NCBI RefSeq assembly: GCF_000425805.1
Contig: NZ_AUED01000012.1
Coordinates: 1 to 64,000 of the forward strand
DNA: 64,000 nucleotides
Direction of reading: 5' to 3'
From: Pseudomonas vranovensis DSM 16006
Lineage (GTDB): Bacteria > Pseudomonadota > Gammaproteobacteria > Pseudomonadales > Pseudomonadaceae
This document shows, one piece after another, positions 18,355 to 27,487 of this stretch. Position 1 is the first letter of the stretch, and each line of letters starts with the position of its first letter. The notes beneath the pieces are model-generated. The model was not told the origin of the DNA, did no database searches, and saw nothing but the letters and a program-made list of their open reading frames with translations. A program made the position numbers and the translations under genes.

Positions 18355-18795
18355 TCAATCGCCGCGAATGTACTGTTCCAGCTGCAGGATCATGTTGGCC
18401 TGCTCGGCGATGGCCTCTTTTACAAGGTCACCGATCGACAGCAGGCCCAGCAGCTCGCCGTTCTCCACCACCGGAAGGTGACGCAGGTGGCTGTTGGTCA
18501 TCATGTTCATGCAGTACTCGATGTTCTGGTGCGGGTCCACCGTGATCACTGGCGCACTCATGATCGCGCTCACCGGCGTACCGACCGATGAGCGACCCTT
18601 GAGCACCATCTTGCGCGCATAGTCGCGCTCACTGACGATCCCCACCACATGCCCGCCCTCGACCACCGGCAGGGCGCCGACGTTCTTCTCGGCCATCAAC
18701 TTGAGCGCATCGAGCACCATATGGTCGGGGCCAATGGTATGCACCTGATGGTGCTGCTGGGCTTTGGTTTTTAGAAGCTGTGCCACGGTTTTCAT
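18355..18795 (-). CDS. CBS-domain pair protein
   Basis: A 146-residue protein consisting almost entirely of two CBS domains (GPDHMVLDALKLMAEKNVGALPVV and VDPHQNIEYCMNMM segments). Stand-alone CBS pairs bind adenine nucleotides and act as energy or redox sensors; the target is unknown. The gene follows the 13-gene locus on the same strand after a 163-base gap holding a strong hairpin. Confidence 0.88.
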   Translation of the reverse strand: MKTVAQLLKTKAQQHHQVHTIGPDHMVLDALKLMAEKNVGALPVVEGGHVVGIVSERDYARKMVLKGRSSVGTPVSAIMSAPVITVDPHQNIEYCMNMMTNSHLRHLPVVENGELLGLLSIGDLVKEAIAEQANMILQLEQYIRGD

Positions 18796-18921
18796 AGAGG
18801 CCTCTGCAATGCTGGACGTTGATGACGGCAGATACCTACAGAATCGTGTACAGATGGCTACAGGGCAAGGGAGAAAGCGTCATCGATGCGATTGAAAAAC
18901 GTCATGCCCGGTAAACCGGCT

Positions 18922-18951
18922 GCCCTGCCGGGTTACTCAACCCGGCAGGGC
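18922..18951 (-). terminator. Strong hairpin after the last gene of the 13-gene locus
   Basis: Thirteen-base arms gccctgccgggtt / aacccggcagggc around a four-base loop, starting eight bases past the stop of the transglutaminase gene. It lacks a clear T-run on the minus strand, so it may act as a weak or processing terminator. Confidence 0.5.
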
Positions 18952-18958
18952 TAGCGGT

Positions 18959-20815
18959 TCAGCTCTTGTGCACGATCACCTGGCTGTTCAGGTCATTGAG
19001 CATGGCGTCTACCACAGGCTTCATCTTCTCGTAGTCGGTAACGCTGCAGACCGCCTTGGGGTAGTGGAAGTCCATGCGGCGTTTGACCACCACACTGTTG
19101 CCTTGCTGGGTGTACTCGGCGGTGTAGTCAATGAACGCGTCTTTGAGTGTCACCGACTTTGGCGCGGCCAGAATCTTCACATCCGCCGGGAATTCGTAGC
19201 GTGCCTGCTCCTCGTTCACCCCCGAAATACAGGTAAAGGGCTGGGTGCGCTGCTTCTCGGCAACAAAGCCGAACACGTTCTGGGCGATGCCGCCAGCCAG
19301 GCTGGTGAGGGTGGGCACACCGATCGGACCGGGCAGGTTGGCCAGGTTTTCACTGCGGCCGGTGATCTGCACTTCAAACGCGCCGCTGCCTTCCAGGTCG
19401 CCGCTGTTGGTCTTGCCGCTACCGGTCTGGCCGTAAGCCGCGAGGATCTGCTGGACCATCAGGTCGCGCTGGGCCGGGGTCATGTTGCGAACGCCCCAGC
19501 GGTTGAGCTCTGCCGCCCAGCCGTCGATCTTCGAAACATGCTGGAAGTCAGCGGCGCCGCTGTTGGCCACGGTGAAGGTGGTGCTGTTCTCGACCTTGCT
19601 CTGTTGGGTGGCCGGGGTGTGACCCAAGGTGCCTGTGCGAGTGAGCAGGGTGGGTTTGTCCAGTACCGGAACCGGCAGGTAACCGCTGGCGATGGACTCG
19701 ACGGTGGAGTCCAGGTACAGGTTCTGGCTCGGGAGGTAGGTGATTACATGGTTGATCACCCCCAGGGTCGGTACCTTGGGCAGGGCAAAGGCATTGCCCA
19801 GGTTGATCAGTGCCGGGGTGCTGTCGATGTCCACCGCCGCCAGCAGGGCTTCGAGCAGGGCGACATGGTCCTTGCAGTCGCCGTAGCGGTTGCTCAGTAC
19901 AGTATCGGCCGCATGGGGCACAACACTGCCGGCGCCGATGTACACCGCCACATAGCGAATGTTGCGACGCACCCAGTCGCCCAGGGCCAGGGCCTTGTCC
20001 CGAGGGTTGTCGAGCTTGGCGGTCAGCGACTGGGCCAGTTCACGGATGGCCGGGGTGACTTCGGGCTTGGCCCGCTCGGCATAGGCCTTGGCGAACGCGC
20101 TGTAGTCATCGAAGGTCGAGACGGCCAGGTACTTGCCGTAGTCCGAGTACGCCACGGCGCCCATTTCGATACGGGCATTGTCGCCCTGCACATAGTCCCA
20201 CTGGTACACGGTACGTCCACCAGCGGTCTTGGGCGGCTTGGCCTTGAAGCCCCTGGCGTCGGCGTGCAGCTTGAGGTTCGCCGGCAGGTCGTAGATCTGG
20301 GTGAACTGCTGGGTGGGATGGAACTGCGGCATCGCCAGGTCTTCGAACTGGCCGGGGAACAGCGGTGTCTTGCGCTGCTTCTTGACGTTCAGCACCAGCC
20401 GGTCGCCCACCGCCACTTCCGGGAAGATCACCACCTTGACCAGGCTGTCATGGAACATCGGCGCCTGTGCCGATTGTTGTTCCTGCTGTTCCTTGATCTG
20501 CTCGGCGCTGACCACCACCTTGCGGCCGTCGGGCTTCTGGGTATAGGCCTGGACCACCTCGAGGGTTTCCAGGGTGCGGTTGTAGTACAGCGAATGCTGG
20601 GCGCGGTACTGGATGGCGCGCTCTTCGTTGATGAGCGTGACCAGCTCCTGCGTGGTCTCGAAGCTGCCGTCTTCGGCAACGACGGTGCGTTGAATATCCT
20701 TTTCAATGGTGACGGAGGGGTCGGTGCCATCATCCTTGGCCTGGGCCAGGGTGAACATGAACAGACAGCAAAACATCCCGACCACACGGGCCGGGATCCA
20801 AGCGAGGTGTTTCAT
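18959..20815 (-). CDS. Secreted DUF3857/transglutaminase-like protein, end of srf locus
   Basis: A 618-residue periplasmic protein: signal peptide ending in LAQA (about residue 24), a DUF3857 beta-rich domain (about 40-240), a transglutaminase-like core with the Cys motif NRYGDCKDH (about 305-315) and a later NHV...LDSTVES holding the likely His and Asp, then a C-terminal beta domain. The catalytic triad seems intact, so it may cleave or crosslink peptides. It is last in the 13-gene run, 73 bases after a VWA gene. ATG at 20815 has GAAGGA upstream; the frame is open further but lacks a signal there. Confidence 0.82.
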   Translation of the reverse strand: MKHLAWIPARVVGMFCCLFMFTLAQAKDDGTDPSVTIEKDIQRTVVAEDGSFETTQELVTLINEERAIQYRAQHSLYYNRTLETLEVVQAYTQKPDGRKVVVSAEQIKEQQEQQSAQAPMFHDSLVKVVIFPEVAVGDRLVLNVKKQRKTPLFPGQFEDLAMPQFHPTQQFTQIYDLPANLKLHADARGFKAKPPKTAGGRTVYQWDYVQGDNARIEMGAVAYSDYGKYLAVSTFDDYSAFAKAYAERAKPEVTPAIRELAQSLTAKLDNPRDKALALGDWVRRNIRYVAVYIGAGSVVPHAADTVLSNRYGDCKDHVALLEALLAAVDIDSTPALINLGNAFALPKVPTLGVINHVITYLPSQNLYLDSTVESIASGYLPVPVLDKPTLLTRTGTLGHTPATQQSKVENSTTFTVANSGAADFQHVSKIDGWAAELNRWGVRNMTPAQRDLMVQQILAAYGQTGSGKTNSGDLEGSGAFEVQITGRSENLANLPGPIGVPTLTSLAGGIAQNVFGFVAEKQRTQPFTCISGVNEEQARYEFPADVKILAAPKSVTLKDAFIDYTAEYTQQGNSVVVKRRMDFHYPKAVCSVTDYEKMKPVVDAMLNDLNSQVIVHKS

Positions 20816-20888
20816 AAAGATCCTTCTCTTGCTGAGGAATTCCAGCGGACCGATAAGCTTAATGCGAATCAGTCCGCTGTATTTTGCC

Positions 20889-22163
20889 TCAATTGCACCC
20901 GGATGCGCTGGAAACCTCCTGGCTCGCCTGCTGCAACGCGGCTGCCACCGCGGCGGCATCGTTGGCGGTGTATACCCGGCCACCGGTGTTTTCGGCCGCG
21001 CAGTTGGAGCCGGAGCTGGCGCTGATGTTGACGATATTGATGCGCAGCCGAGGTTGTAGCGCGGCAATCTGGCGTGACACGGCACATACGCTTTGCCCAC
21101 AGCTGTCGCTGCCGTCGACGAACATGATGATCATCCCGTCGCGGTCACGGCCGTTCATTTTTGCGGCGGCCGCTTCCAGGCTGATGCCCAGCGCGGTCCC
21201 GCCCTGGGGTTGCAACTGATCGATGCGCTGGGTCAGGTCGCTACGCTGCGTGGGTTCGAACACCCCATGGTCCACGGGCGTGCGGCAGCCGTCGAAGGTC
21301 ACCAGGCGCATGTCGATGCCCTGGTCCAGGTTCTGGATCACGGTCGTGAGCGAGCTTTTGGCGACATCCATGCGCGAGACGCGCTGGTTGGTGTCGTAGG
21401 GCAGGAACTCCTCCACCAGCGGTACCTGGCGCAGCAAGGTGATGTACCACGCTTCGTTTTCACGCTTGATGCGAATTCGCTCATCCATCGACCCCGAGGT
21501 GTCGAGCACCACGGCAAACTCCGAGGCCTGGAAATTGCCGCCCGGTGTGCAGACCTGGGCTTGTGGGGTGAGGCTTGTCCACAGTTGGCGCAACGACGGC
21601 CACCACAGGTACAAGCCGTAGAGCAGGGCGAGCAGCAACAGGCCCAGCAGCCAAGGCCACAGTACCAGCGGGCGACGCGCACGCACCGGGCGGGGCGGCG
21701 GTGGTGCTGGGGCGGGCCTGGGCGCGGCAACAGGCGGCGCGGGTGGCCTGGATGCAAGCGGTACTGGCGCGGGTTGTGGCTGGCCCCAGCGCACCACCAG
21801 CGGCTCGCCATTGATGCTGTACAGGTTGTTCAGGTCCGGGGCGCCGATCAGTTTGTTCAGCGCCTGGGCCGCCGCGCCCTGACCGCGTCGGTCGAGCTCC
21901 TGGGCCAGTTGCTGGACTGCCGCCTGGCGTTCTTCATAGCGCTGCAGCAGCGCTGCTTGCTGTTGGCGTTCGAGGCTGGCGTAGAGGTGCGGCTGGCCTT
22001 CCAGCGCTGTCCACCACTCCAGCACCCCGTCACGGCCCTGGCGCGGTATGGCATAGAGGTGGGCGATGCTCGGCGGAAAGTGCTGGCGAATGTGTCCCAC
22101 CGTCTGCTCAAGCGCTGCTGCGGCGTCCTGGTTGGCCTGGGTGTCGCGGAGTACGCGTTGCAT
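20889..22163 (-). CDS. Single-pass VWA-domain protein, srf locus paralogue 1
   Basis: A 424-residue protein: N-terminal cytosolic helical domain (1-127) ending in a LYSINGEPLVVRWG motif, a Pro-rich linker, one membrane helix (about 167-187) and a periplasmic von Willebrand A domain with MIDAS residues DTSGS at 221-225. Six Cys in the periplasmic part match those of the next VWA gene, suggesting disulfides. The N-terminal domain seems shared with SrfA. Twelve bases separate it from its paralogue upstream. VWA domains bind protein partners through a metal ion; the partner is unknown. Confidence 0.85.
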   Translation of the reverse strand: MQRVLRDTQANQDAAAALEQTVGHIRQHFPPSIAHLYAIPRQGRDGVLEWWTALEGQPHLYASLERQQQAALLQRYEERQAAVQQLAQELDRRGQGAAAQALNKLIGAPDLNNLYSINGEPLVVRWGQPQPAPVPLASRPPAPPVAAPRPAPAPPPPRPVRARRPLVLWPWLLGLLLLALLYGLYLWWPSLRQLWTSLTPQAQVCTPGGNFQASEFAVVLDTSGSMDERIRIKRENEAWYITLLRQVPLVEEFLPYDTNQRVSRMDVAKSSLTTVIQNLDQGIDMRLVTFDGCRTPVDHGVFEPTQRSDLTQRIDQLQPQGGTALGISLEAAAAKMNGRDRDGMIIMFVDGSDSCGQSVCAVSRQIAALQPRLRINIVNISASSGSNCAAENTGGRVYTANDAAAVAAALQQASQEVSSASGCN

Positions 22164-22175
22164 GGCTTCGATTCC

Positions 22176-23396
22176 CTAGTCGCACGTGGCCGTGCTGGAC
22201 ACATCCTGGCTGGCCCCTTCCAGGGCTACCGCCAATTGCGAAGCATTGTTTGCCGAGTAGACGCGACCACCGGTGCTGTCGGCGATGCAGTCGGCCAGGC
22301 TGTTGTTGCTGATGTTGATCAGGTTGACCTTCAGCCGCGGTTGTTCGCGGGCAATGCGTTGCGCCACCTCGCAGACGTTCTGGCCGCAGCCGTCTGCGCC
22401 GTCGACGAACATCACGATCACGCCATCGCGCTCGCGACCATCCATGCTGTGTGCGGCCGCCTCAAGGCTGGCACTCAGTGCCGTGCCATCGTTGGCCACC
22501 AGCCCCTGGATGCCCTGGATCAGCGCCGGGCGTTGGGCAAGGTTGAACACACCATGGTCAACCGGAGTGCGGCAGCCGTCGAAGGTCACGATGCGCATGT
22601 CGATGGCCGGGTGCAGGTCATTGACCATTTGCGTCAGCGACTGCTTGGCCACCTCCATGCGCAGCGGCGCGCGAGTGATGCGGGCCAGGTGCTCAAGGTC
22701 CCGTGCCGGGTTGTCCTGGTTCTCGAAGAACCACTTTTCATCTTCCAGCGTGGCATCGACGCTCAGTTGCATGGAGCCCGAGGTATCCAGCACCACCGAC
22801 AACTGCGGTGGTTGCACCTGGGGATCCTTGACGCAGGCAAAGGGCTTTGCCGGTTCGCTGTGGAGCCAGCGTTGCAGGTACGGCCAGCCAAACCACAACG
22901 CCGCCAGCAGTGCCAGTAACGCCAGCAGCGGCAGCAGGAACCACGGCAGCCAGATCCACCTGCGGCGCGTCCTGGCCACGGGAGGAGCCGCTGGCGGCAC
23001 CACCGCCGCAGGTTCGCCCCAGCGCACCAGCAGCGGGTAGCCATTGACGCTGTAGAGGTTGTTCAGGTCGGCCGGGCCTATCAGGCGGCGCAACGCCGAG
23101 GCGTCGCTGGCCTGGCCGCGGTTTTCCAATTCGCTGGCCAGTTGGCGCAGGGCATCCTGGCGTTGCTCGTAAAGGCTCAACAATGTCGCTTGCTGCTCGG
23201 CGCCAAGCTCGCCAAACAGGCGCGGCTGCCCCTCAAGCTCCGTCCACCATTCCCGGGCGCCGTCCTTGCCCGTGCGCGGCAAGGCATATAACTGGGCAAC
23301 GCTGGGGGGAAAGTGCTTGGTGATGATCGCGACTGTCTGTACGAGCGCGGCCAGGCCGTCGTGGTCCGGCCCGGCATCACGGGTAACCCGTTGCAT
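22176..23396 (-). CDS. Single-pass VWA-domain protein, srf locus paralogue 2
   Basis: A 406-residue paralogue of the following gene: cytosolic domain 1-127 ending LYSVNGYPLLVRWG, membrane helix about 147-170, periplasmic VWA domain with DTSGS at 204-208 and the shared segments FDGCRTPVDHGVF and CGQxVC. The six periplasmic Cys are all kept. Its linker before the membrane is shorter than the paralogue's. The pair arose by tandem duplication and may form a heteromeric sensor or scaffold (inference). Confidence 0.85.
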   Translation of the reverse strand: MQRVTRDAGPDHDGLAALVQTVAIITKHFPPSVAQLYALPRTGKDGAREWWTELEGQPRLFGELGAEQQATLLSLYEQRQDALRQLASELENRGQASDASALRRLIGPADLNNLYSVNGYPLLVRWGEPAAVVPPAAPPVARTRRRWIWLPWFLLPLLALLALLAALWFGWPYLQRWLHSEPAKPFACVKDPQVQPPQLSVVLDTSGSMQLSVDATLEDEKWFFENQDNPARDLEHLARITRAPLRMEVAKQSLTQMVNDLHPAIDMRIVTFDGCRTPVDHGVFNLAQRPALIQGIQGLVANDGTALSASLEAAAHSMDGRERDGVIVMFVDGADGCGQNVCEVAQRIAREQPRLKVNLINISNNSLADCIADSTGGRVYSANNASQLAVALEGASQDVSSTATCD

Positions 23397-23443
23397 GGTG
23401 GTGTCCTGAAAAAAGATCGGCAGCCGAAGCTGCCGAGGGAGGC

Positions 23444-23947
23444 TTACTCGTAACCCAGGCTCAACTGCAGGCGACTGACCTGCTGCTGCAGCGTCTTGAG
23501 CTGCTGCTTGCGAGCTTCGATCTGTGCGTTGCTGGCATTGCTCGCCGGTGCGCGCTGGGCAGCCTTGAGCTGTTGCTCCAGCCCGGCGATCTGCTGCTGC
23601 ACATCACCCTTGTTGGCGTGTTGGGCCTTGAGCGTGCTCAGCAAACCGTTCAGCGACTTCTCCAGGCTGGCCTGCTGGCGTTGCTGGGTGGCCAGGTCCT
23701 GGCGCGTGGATGCCTGCAGGGCGCTGAGCTCGTCAAACACCTGGTTGAACTGGCGGTTCTGCTCGCGGGCGGCGACCAGGTCCTGTTCGCTGTTGTGAAC
23801 CTGCTCGGCATAGCCGCCGCCATAGTCGCAGTTGAGCTTGCTGACCAGGCTGGCGCTGCTGTCGGCGGCGTTGCACTGCGAGGCGGTGGTGGTGCAGCCG
23901 GCCAGGACCGTCAGCACCAGGGCGCAAAGGCCAATTCGTACGAACAT
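23444..23947 (-). CDS. Coiled-coil lipoprotein of the srf locus
   Basis: A 167-residue lipoprotein with lipobox LAGC (Cys about 18) followed by Thr-Thr-Thr, so outer-membrane sorting is likely, then a Gln-rich coiled coil over about 50-165. In the TagQRST-like block it is one of two candidates for the outer-membrane TagQ position. Nine bases follow the upstream lipoprotein gene. No enzyme motif seen. Confidence 0.8.
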   Translation of the reverse strand: MFVRIGLCALVLTVLAGCTTTASQCNAADSSASLVSKLNCDYGGGYAEQVHNSEQDLVAAREQNRQFNQVFDELSALQASTRQDLATQQRQQASLEKSLNGLLSTLKAQHANKGDVQQQIAGLEQQLKAAQRAPASNASNAQIEARKQQLKTLQQQVSRLQLSLGYE

Positions 23948-23956
23948 GGAGTGTCC

Positions 23957-24697
23957 TCAGCCCAGGGTGATTGCCGAGCGCTGGCTGTAGAGGCCGTCGA
24001 CCTCCTGCTGCAGCGACGCGACCTTGTTGTTCATCTTGGCAATCTCGGCCTCGACCTTCTGCACCTCAGCCTGGCTGGTACCGCTGCTACGCTCGGCCTG
24101 GGCGACCTTCTCGAACTCCGTGACGCGAGACTGCATATTGCCCAGGTCCCTGCGCATCAGGACGATGTTCTTGTCGATATTGGCGATGTCCTGCTGGGCC
24201 TTGGCCTTGTCCACCGACTTGGCCTTGATGGCGCGCTGGATGTCGGCGATCTGCTGTTTGTCGTCGTTGATCACCCGCTGCAGGGTGTTGGTGCGCTCGG
24301 CGACCTTGGCGGTCTCTTTCTGTACGTCGGCGGTCATTACATTGAGGCGCTGGGTGGTATCGGCGTACTTGGCGCGGCGGTCATCCAGGTAATAGTTGGC
24401 GCCCATGGCCACGCCACAGGCGGCAAGGCCGGCTGCAGCAGCACAGGCCACCTTGTTGCCCGAGTTGGACAGGGTGCAAATGAGGATGCCACCGGCGGCG
24501 GCAACGGCGCAGGCCTGGTAGCCCGAGGCACTGAAGAACTTGGCGTCGGTACTTTCGGTCAGGCGCGGGTCAGCGGTGCCTGGCGAGCTGTCTTTGGTAA
24601 ACGGGCTGCCAGTGCTGGCGCAACCGCTCAGCACCAGGCTCACCGCCATCATCAGACCGATCCATACCCGGGTAATACCTGGCTTGTTCATGTTCAC
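23957..24697 (-). CDS. Glycine-zipper/coiled-coil lipoprotein of the srf locus (TagQ-like position)
   Basis: A 246-residue lipoprotein with lipobox LSGC (Cys about 26), then an Ala/Gly-rich, Cys-containing hydrophobic stretch (about 60-100) that may insert in a membrane, then a long coiled coil (about 110-240). It occupies the place next to the SUMF1 protein where tagQ lies in type VI loci. A second ATG at 24691 could be the start. No detectable enzyme motif. Confidence 0.8.
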   Translation of the reverse strand: MNMNKPGITRVWIGLMMAVSLVLSGCASTGSPFTKDSSPGTADPRLTESTDAKFFSASGYQACAVAAAGGILICTLSNSGNKVACAAAAGLAACGVAMGANYYLDDRRAKYADTTQRLNVMTADVQKETAKVAERTNTLQRVINDDKQQIADIQRAIKAKSVDKAKAQQDIANIDKNIVLMRRDLGNMQSRVTEFEKVAQAERSSGTSQAEVQKVEAEIAKMNNKVASLQQEVDGLYSQRSAITLG

Positions 24698-24723
24698 GTT
24701 CGCTTTCCTTGTTCGCGGTTGGT

Positions 24724-26274
24724 TCAGTGGCTCACGGCCTTGCAGCTGTTGAGCCAGGCGTTGATGTCGATTTTCTGGGACTTGAGGAACGCCGCCTGGT
24801 TGGCCCAGTGGGTCTTCAGGTAGGGTGTCAGTTCGCTGAGGTTCTTGTTGGCGGTCAGCACGCCTTCGAGTACCGGAACCTGAGCCTCCAGCAGGGACTG
24901 GCCATAGAGCGAACCCGAGTCCACCAGGGAGCTTGCGTAGTAGCGACTGAGCTTGTGCAGGCGATCGCCTTGCTCGTCCAGCTTGGTCTTGCGCATGCCG
25001 CAGGTCGGGTCTTCTTCACCGGCCTTGCAGTTGGCGGCGTAGTTCTTCTGCAAGAAGTCCAGGTACTGGCCGTCATCGAGCATCTTGGTGCAGAGGAAGG
25101 CGCCCAGATTGAGGCTGGCACGGATCGCCTGGTCACGGGCTTCCTGCTGCTGCTGGTTGCTGGCGCGAAGCTGGTTTTCCACGGTCTTGAGCTGATCCTT
25201 CAGGCCCTGGTCCTCGACGCTGGAGGCCAAGTCTTCCAGGGCTTTGACGGTGCCCTTGTCTTTCGGGTCGGTGGACGGCTGATCGTTACCCAGCGTGCTC
25301 CAGCTCTTCTCGATGCTGTTGACCCGCTCGCGGGAAGTCAGGGTCGGCGACACCAGCGCCAGGCGCACGCCATTGGTTTTCTTGGTCACTGGGCCCTGGT
25401 CGTTGTAGTAGGGCTCTTCCTGGCGCAGGGCGGTACGCAACTGGCCTTCGGCGGTCAGGTAGTTGCCGCCGCGCACTACATAGCCGCCGGCCTGGCCGTG
25501 CTGGCGGTCAAGTTTGTTCAGGCGGAAGGGTTCGAACATCATCTCGCTGGCGTTGCCGAGCATGTCGTGCAGGCCCAGCGGGTTAGGCTTGAGCAGGCCG
25601 CTGAGCTGCAACTTGCCGTTGGCCGATTGCGCACCGGCGAACCATTCGTAGGCGTTCAAGCCCTCGGGCATCGGGTAGCGACCGTCACGGAATTCGGCAG
25701 TGCTGACTTGCAGGCCGCCACGGGCGGCGAACTCCCACTCGGTTTCGGTGGGCAGGCGCAAAAAGCCCTGGGCGCCGTCTTCGCTCGGCAGCTTGGCGGC
25801 GGCATTGGCACGCAGCCAGCGGTTGTATTTGTCGGCGGCCTGCAGGGCATCCAGCCAACTGATCGACACCACCGGCAGGCGCAGCTTGTTGGACGGGGCA
25901 GGGCAGCTTTCGTCCATCAGGGCCTTGTATTGCAACTGGGTCATCTCGTACTTGGCCATCAGGTAGTAGCGAGACTTGTCACCCTTGGCGCTGGTGAAGC
26001 TGCCGGAGATAAAAGCCGGGCGCGTCTGTTCCACGTAGCCGAATTCGGCGCTGTCCTGGCCGATGTTGATCGGGTAGTCATCCAGGGGGCCGGCCAGCGG
26101 GATCAGCACCTTGCGAAACACCATCGCGCCTTCACAGGGCATTGGCAGCACCACATCATCGGCTTCGGGCATCGGGTTGAAGTGCTTGTCTTCCCAGGCC
26201 GCGGCCGAAGCGTTGAGCAGGTAGCCAAAACCAAGGGGTACAAACAGAAGACGGCAGCAGGCTTTAAAGCTCAC
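24724..26274 (-). CDS. Secreted SUMF1/formylglycine-enzyme-like protein (TagR-like)
   Basis: A 516-residue periplasmic protein: signal peptide to about residue 25, a SUMF1/FGE-sulfatase domain (about 60-330) with RLPTETEWEFAARGG, LHDMLGNASEM and VVRGGNY motifs, and a C-terminal helical region (about 360-500). The Cys usually found after the RGGSW-type motif in active formylglycine enzymes is absent, so it is probably a binding protein, like TagR of type VI secretion. The GTG at 26274 has GGAG upstream and overlaps the permease stop by 11 bases; an upstream ATG would add residues before the signal. Confidence 0.8.
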   Translation of the reverse strand: MSFKACCRLLFVPLGFGYLLNASAAAWEDKHFNPMPEADDVVLPMPCEGAMVFRKVLIPLAGPLDDYPINIGQDSAEFGYVEQTRPAFISGSFTSAKGDKSRYYLMAKYEMTQLQYKALMDESCPAPSNKLRLPVVSISWLDALQAADKYNRWLRANAAAKLPSEDGAQGFLRLPTETEWEFAARGGLQVSTAEFRDGRYPMPEGLNAYEWFAGAQSANGKLQLSGLLKPNPLGLHDMLGNASEMMFEPFRLNKLDRQHGQAGGYVVRGGNYLTAEGQLRTALRQEEPYYNDQGPVTKKTNGVRLALVSPTLTSRERVNSIEKSWSTLGNDQPSTDPKDKGTVKALEDLASSVEDQGLKDQLKTVENQLRASNQQQQEARDQAIRASLNLGAFLCTKMLDDGQYLDFLQKNYAANCKAGEEDPTCGMRKTKLDEQGDRLHKLSRYYASSLVDSGSLYGQSLLEAQVPVLEGVLTANKNLSELTPYLKTHWANQAAFLKSQKIDINAWLNSCKAVSH

Positions 26275-27487
26275 GCAAACTCTCCGCAGGTTGAATGCTG
26301 ATGGCCCGAAGGGCACCGATCAAGGCGACCAGGGCTGCGACCAGAAAGGCCAGGAGCAAGGCCACGAGGCCATGCCAGACAGTGATATGACAAACGAACG
26401 TGCCGGTGGCCTGGCTGCTGCCCAACAACTGGTCGAACAGCAGGCTGCCGACGAAGTAGCTGCCCAGCCCGCCCAGGTAGCCAACGGCACTGAGCAACAG
26501 CGCCTGCAGCACGACATAACCGGCTACCGCTGCGCTGCCAAACCCGAGCAGTCGCAGCACCGCCAGGTTGCGTCGCTTGCGGTCGATATTGGCCAGAAAG
26601 GCGCCCACCAGCGAGGCGATGCAACCGATCAGGGCCGCGCCGGCAATGACCCCGAAGATCAGCCCCAGTACATGGTTGATCGCCTTGACGCTGTCGATCT
26701 CGGCCAAGCGGCTACTGGTTTCGATGCGTTGCTCATTGAGCCAGCGCTCCAGCGGTTCGACGCTGTCGATATCGCGTGCATACAGGCGGGCGCGGGCATA
26801 GCCCAGCTTCACGCCGTCCATGGGTTTGCCGGTGAGGCTGCCTAGGCCGGCGACTTGATAGCCATCGCGATAATACTCAAGGTCCAGCAGCAGCTCGGGG
26901 CTGACGAATGCCGCAGGGCGTGCAAAGCGCGCCGGTTCCAGCACCGCCAGCACCTGCAGGGTGCGTTCACCGCGCTCGTTGGCGCCGTCCATGCGTCGCG
27001 CAACGCGCAGGCGCACGCTGTCGCCGGCCTTGGCCGAGAGACGCTCGGCAGCGCGGGCACTGAGAATCACCTGGCCGCCCACCAGCGCACTCAAGGACGA
27101 CTTGAGCAATGGGTCGTTTGCCTGGGTGGGGATGACCTCGACGTTTTCGGCAAAGCGGCCGCGCTCACCGAGCAGGTCGGCCTGGGTATTGAGCGAGCGG
27201 GTCTGGCCAATGGCGAATGCGACTTCAGGTCGCTGGCGCAGTTGTTCAAGCCAGTCGCGGTCGTAGTGGCCGCTGCTGAGCATCTTGATTTCCAGGTTGC
27301 GCGGGTCGCTCAGCAGCTCCTCCTGCAGTTGGCTGACCACCCCGTGCTTGAGTCCGAACAGCAGCAGCAATGGGGCGATCACCGCCACCAACGAAGCGGC
27401 CATGCACAAGGTGACCTTGCGGTCGTGCCAGAGGTCGGCCAGCGACAGCTGGACCAGCAGGCCGAGGCGCCTATGCCAGGGGTTCAA
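26264..27487 (-). CDS. FtsX/MacB-type ABC permease (TagS-like)
   Basis: A 407-residue permease with one N-terminal membrane helix, a large periplasmic domain (about 50-265) and three C-terminal helices, the FtsX/MacB topology. It would pair with the ATPase encoded just upstream, whose reading frame it overlaps by 17 bases. Such permeases transmit force across the membrane rather than carry substrates. Position and architecture match TagS. Confidence 0.85.
   Translation of the reverse strand: MNPWHRRLGLLVQLSLADLWHDRKVTLCMAASLVAVIAPLLLLFGLKHGVVSQLQEELLSDPRNLEIKMLSSGHYDRDWLEQLRQRPEVAFAIGQTRSLNTQADLLGERGRFAENVEVIPTQANDPLLKSSLSALVGGQVILSARAAERLSAKAGDSVRLRVARRMDGANERGERTLQVLAVLEPARFARPAAFVSPELLLDLEYYRDGYQVAGLGSLTGKPMDGVKLGYARARLYARDIDSVEPLERWLNEQRIETSSRLAEIDSVKAINHVLGLIFGVIAGAALIGCIASLVGAFLANIDRKRRNLAVLRLLGFGSAAVAGYVVLQALLLSAVGYLGGLGSYFVGSLLFDQLLGSSQATGTFVCHITVWHGLVALLLAFLVAALVALIGALRAISIQPAESLREL

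Noticed and set aside
20816..21100. N-terminal extension of the transglutaminase protein to 21100
   Set aside because: It would overlap the VWA gene by over 200 bases and bury the signal peptide; the ATG at 20815 has a good ribosome site.
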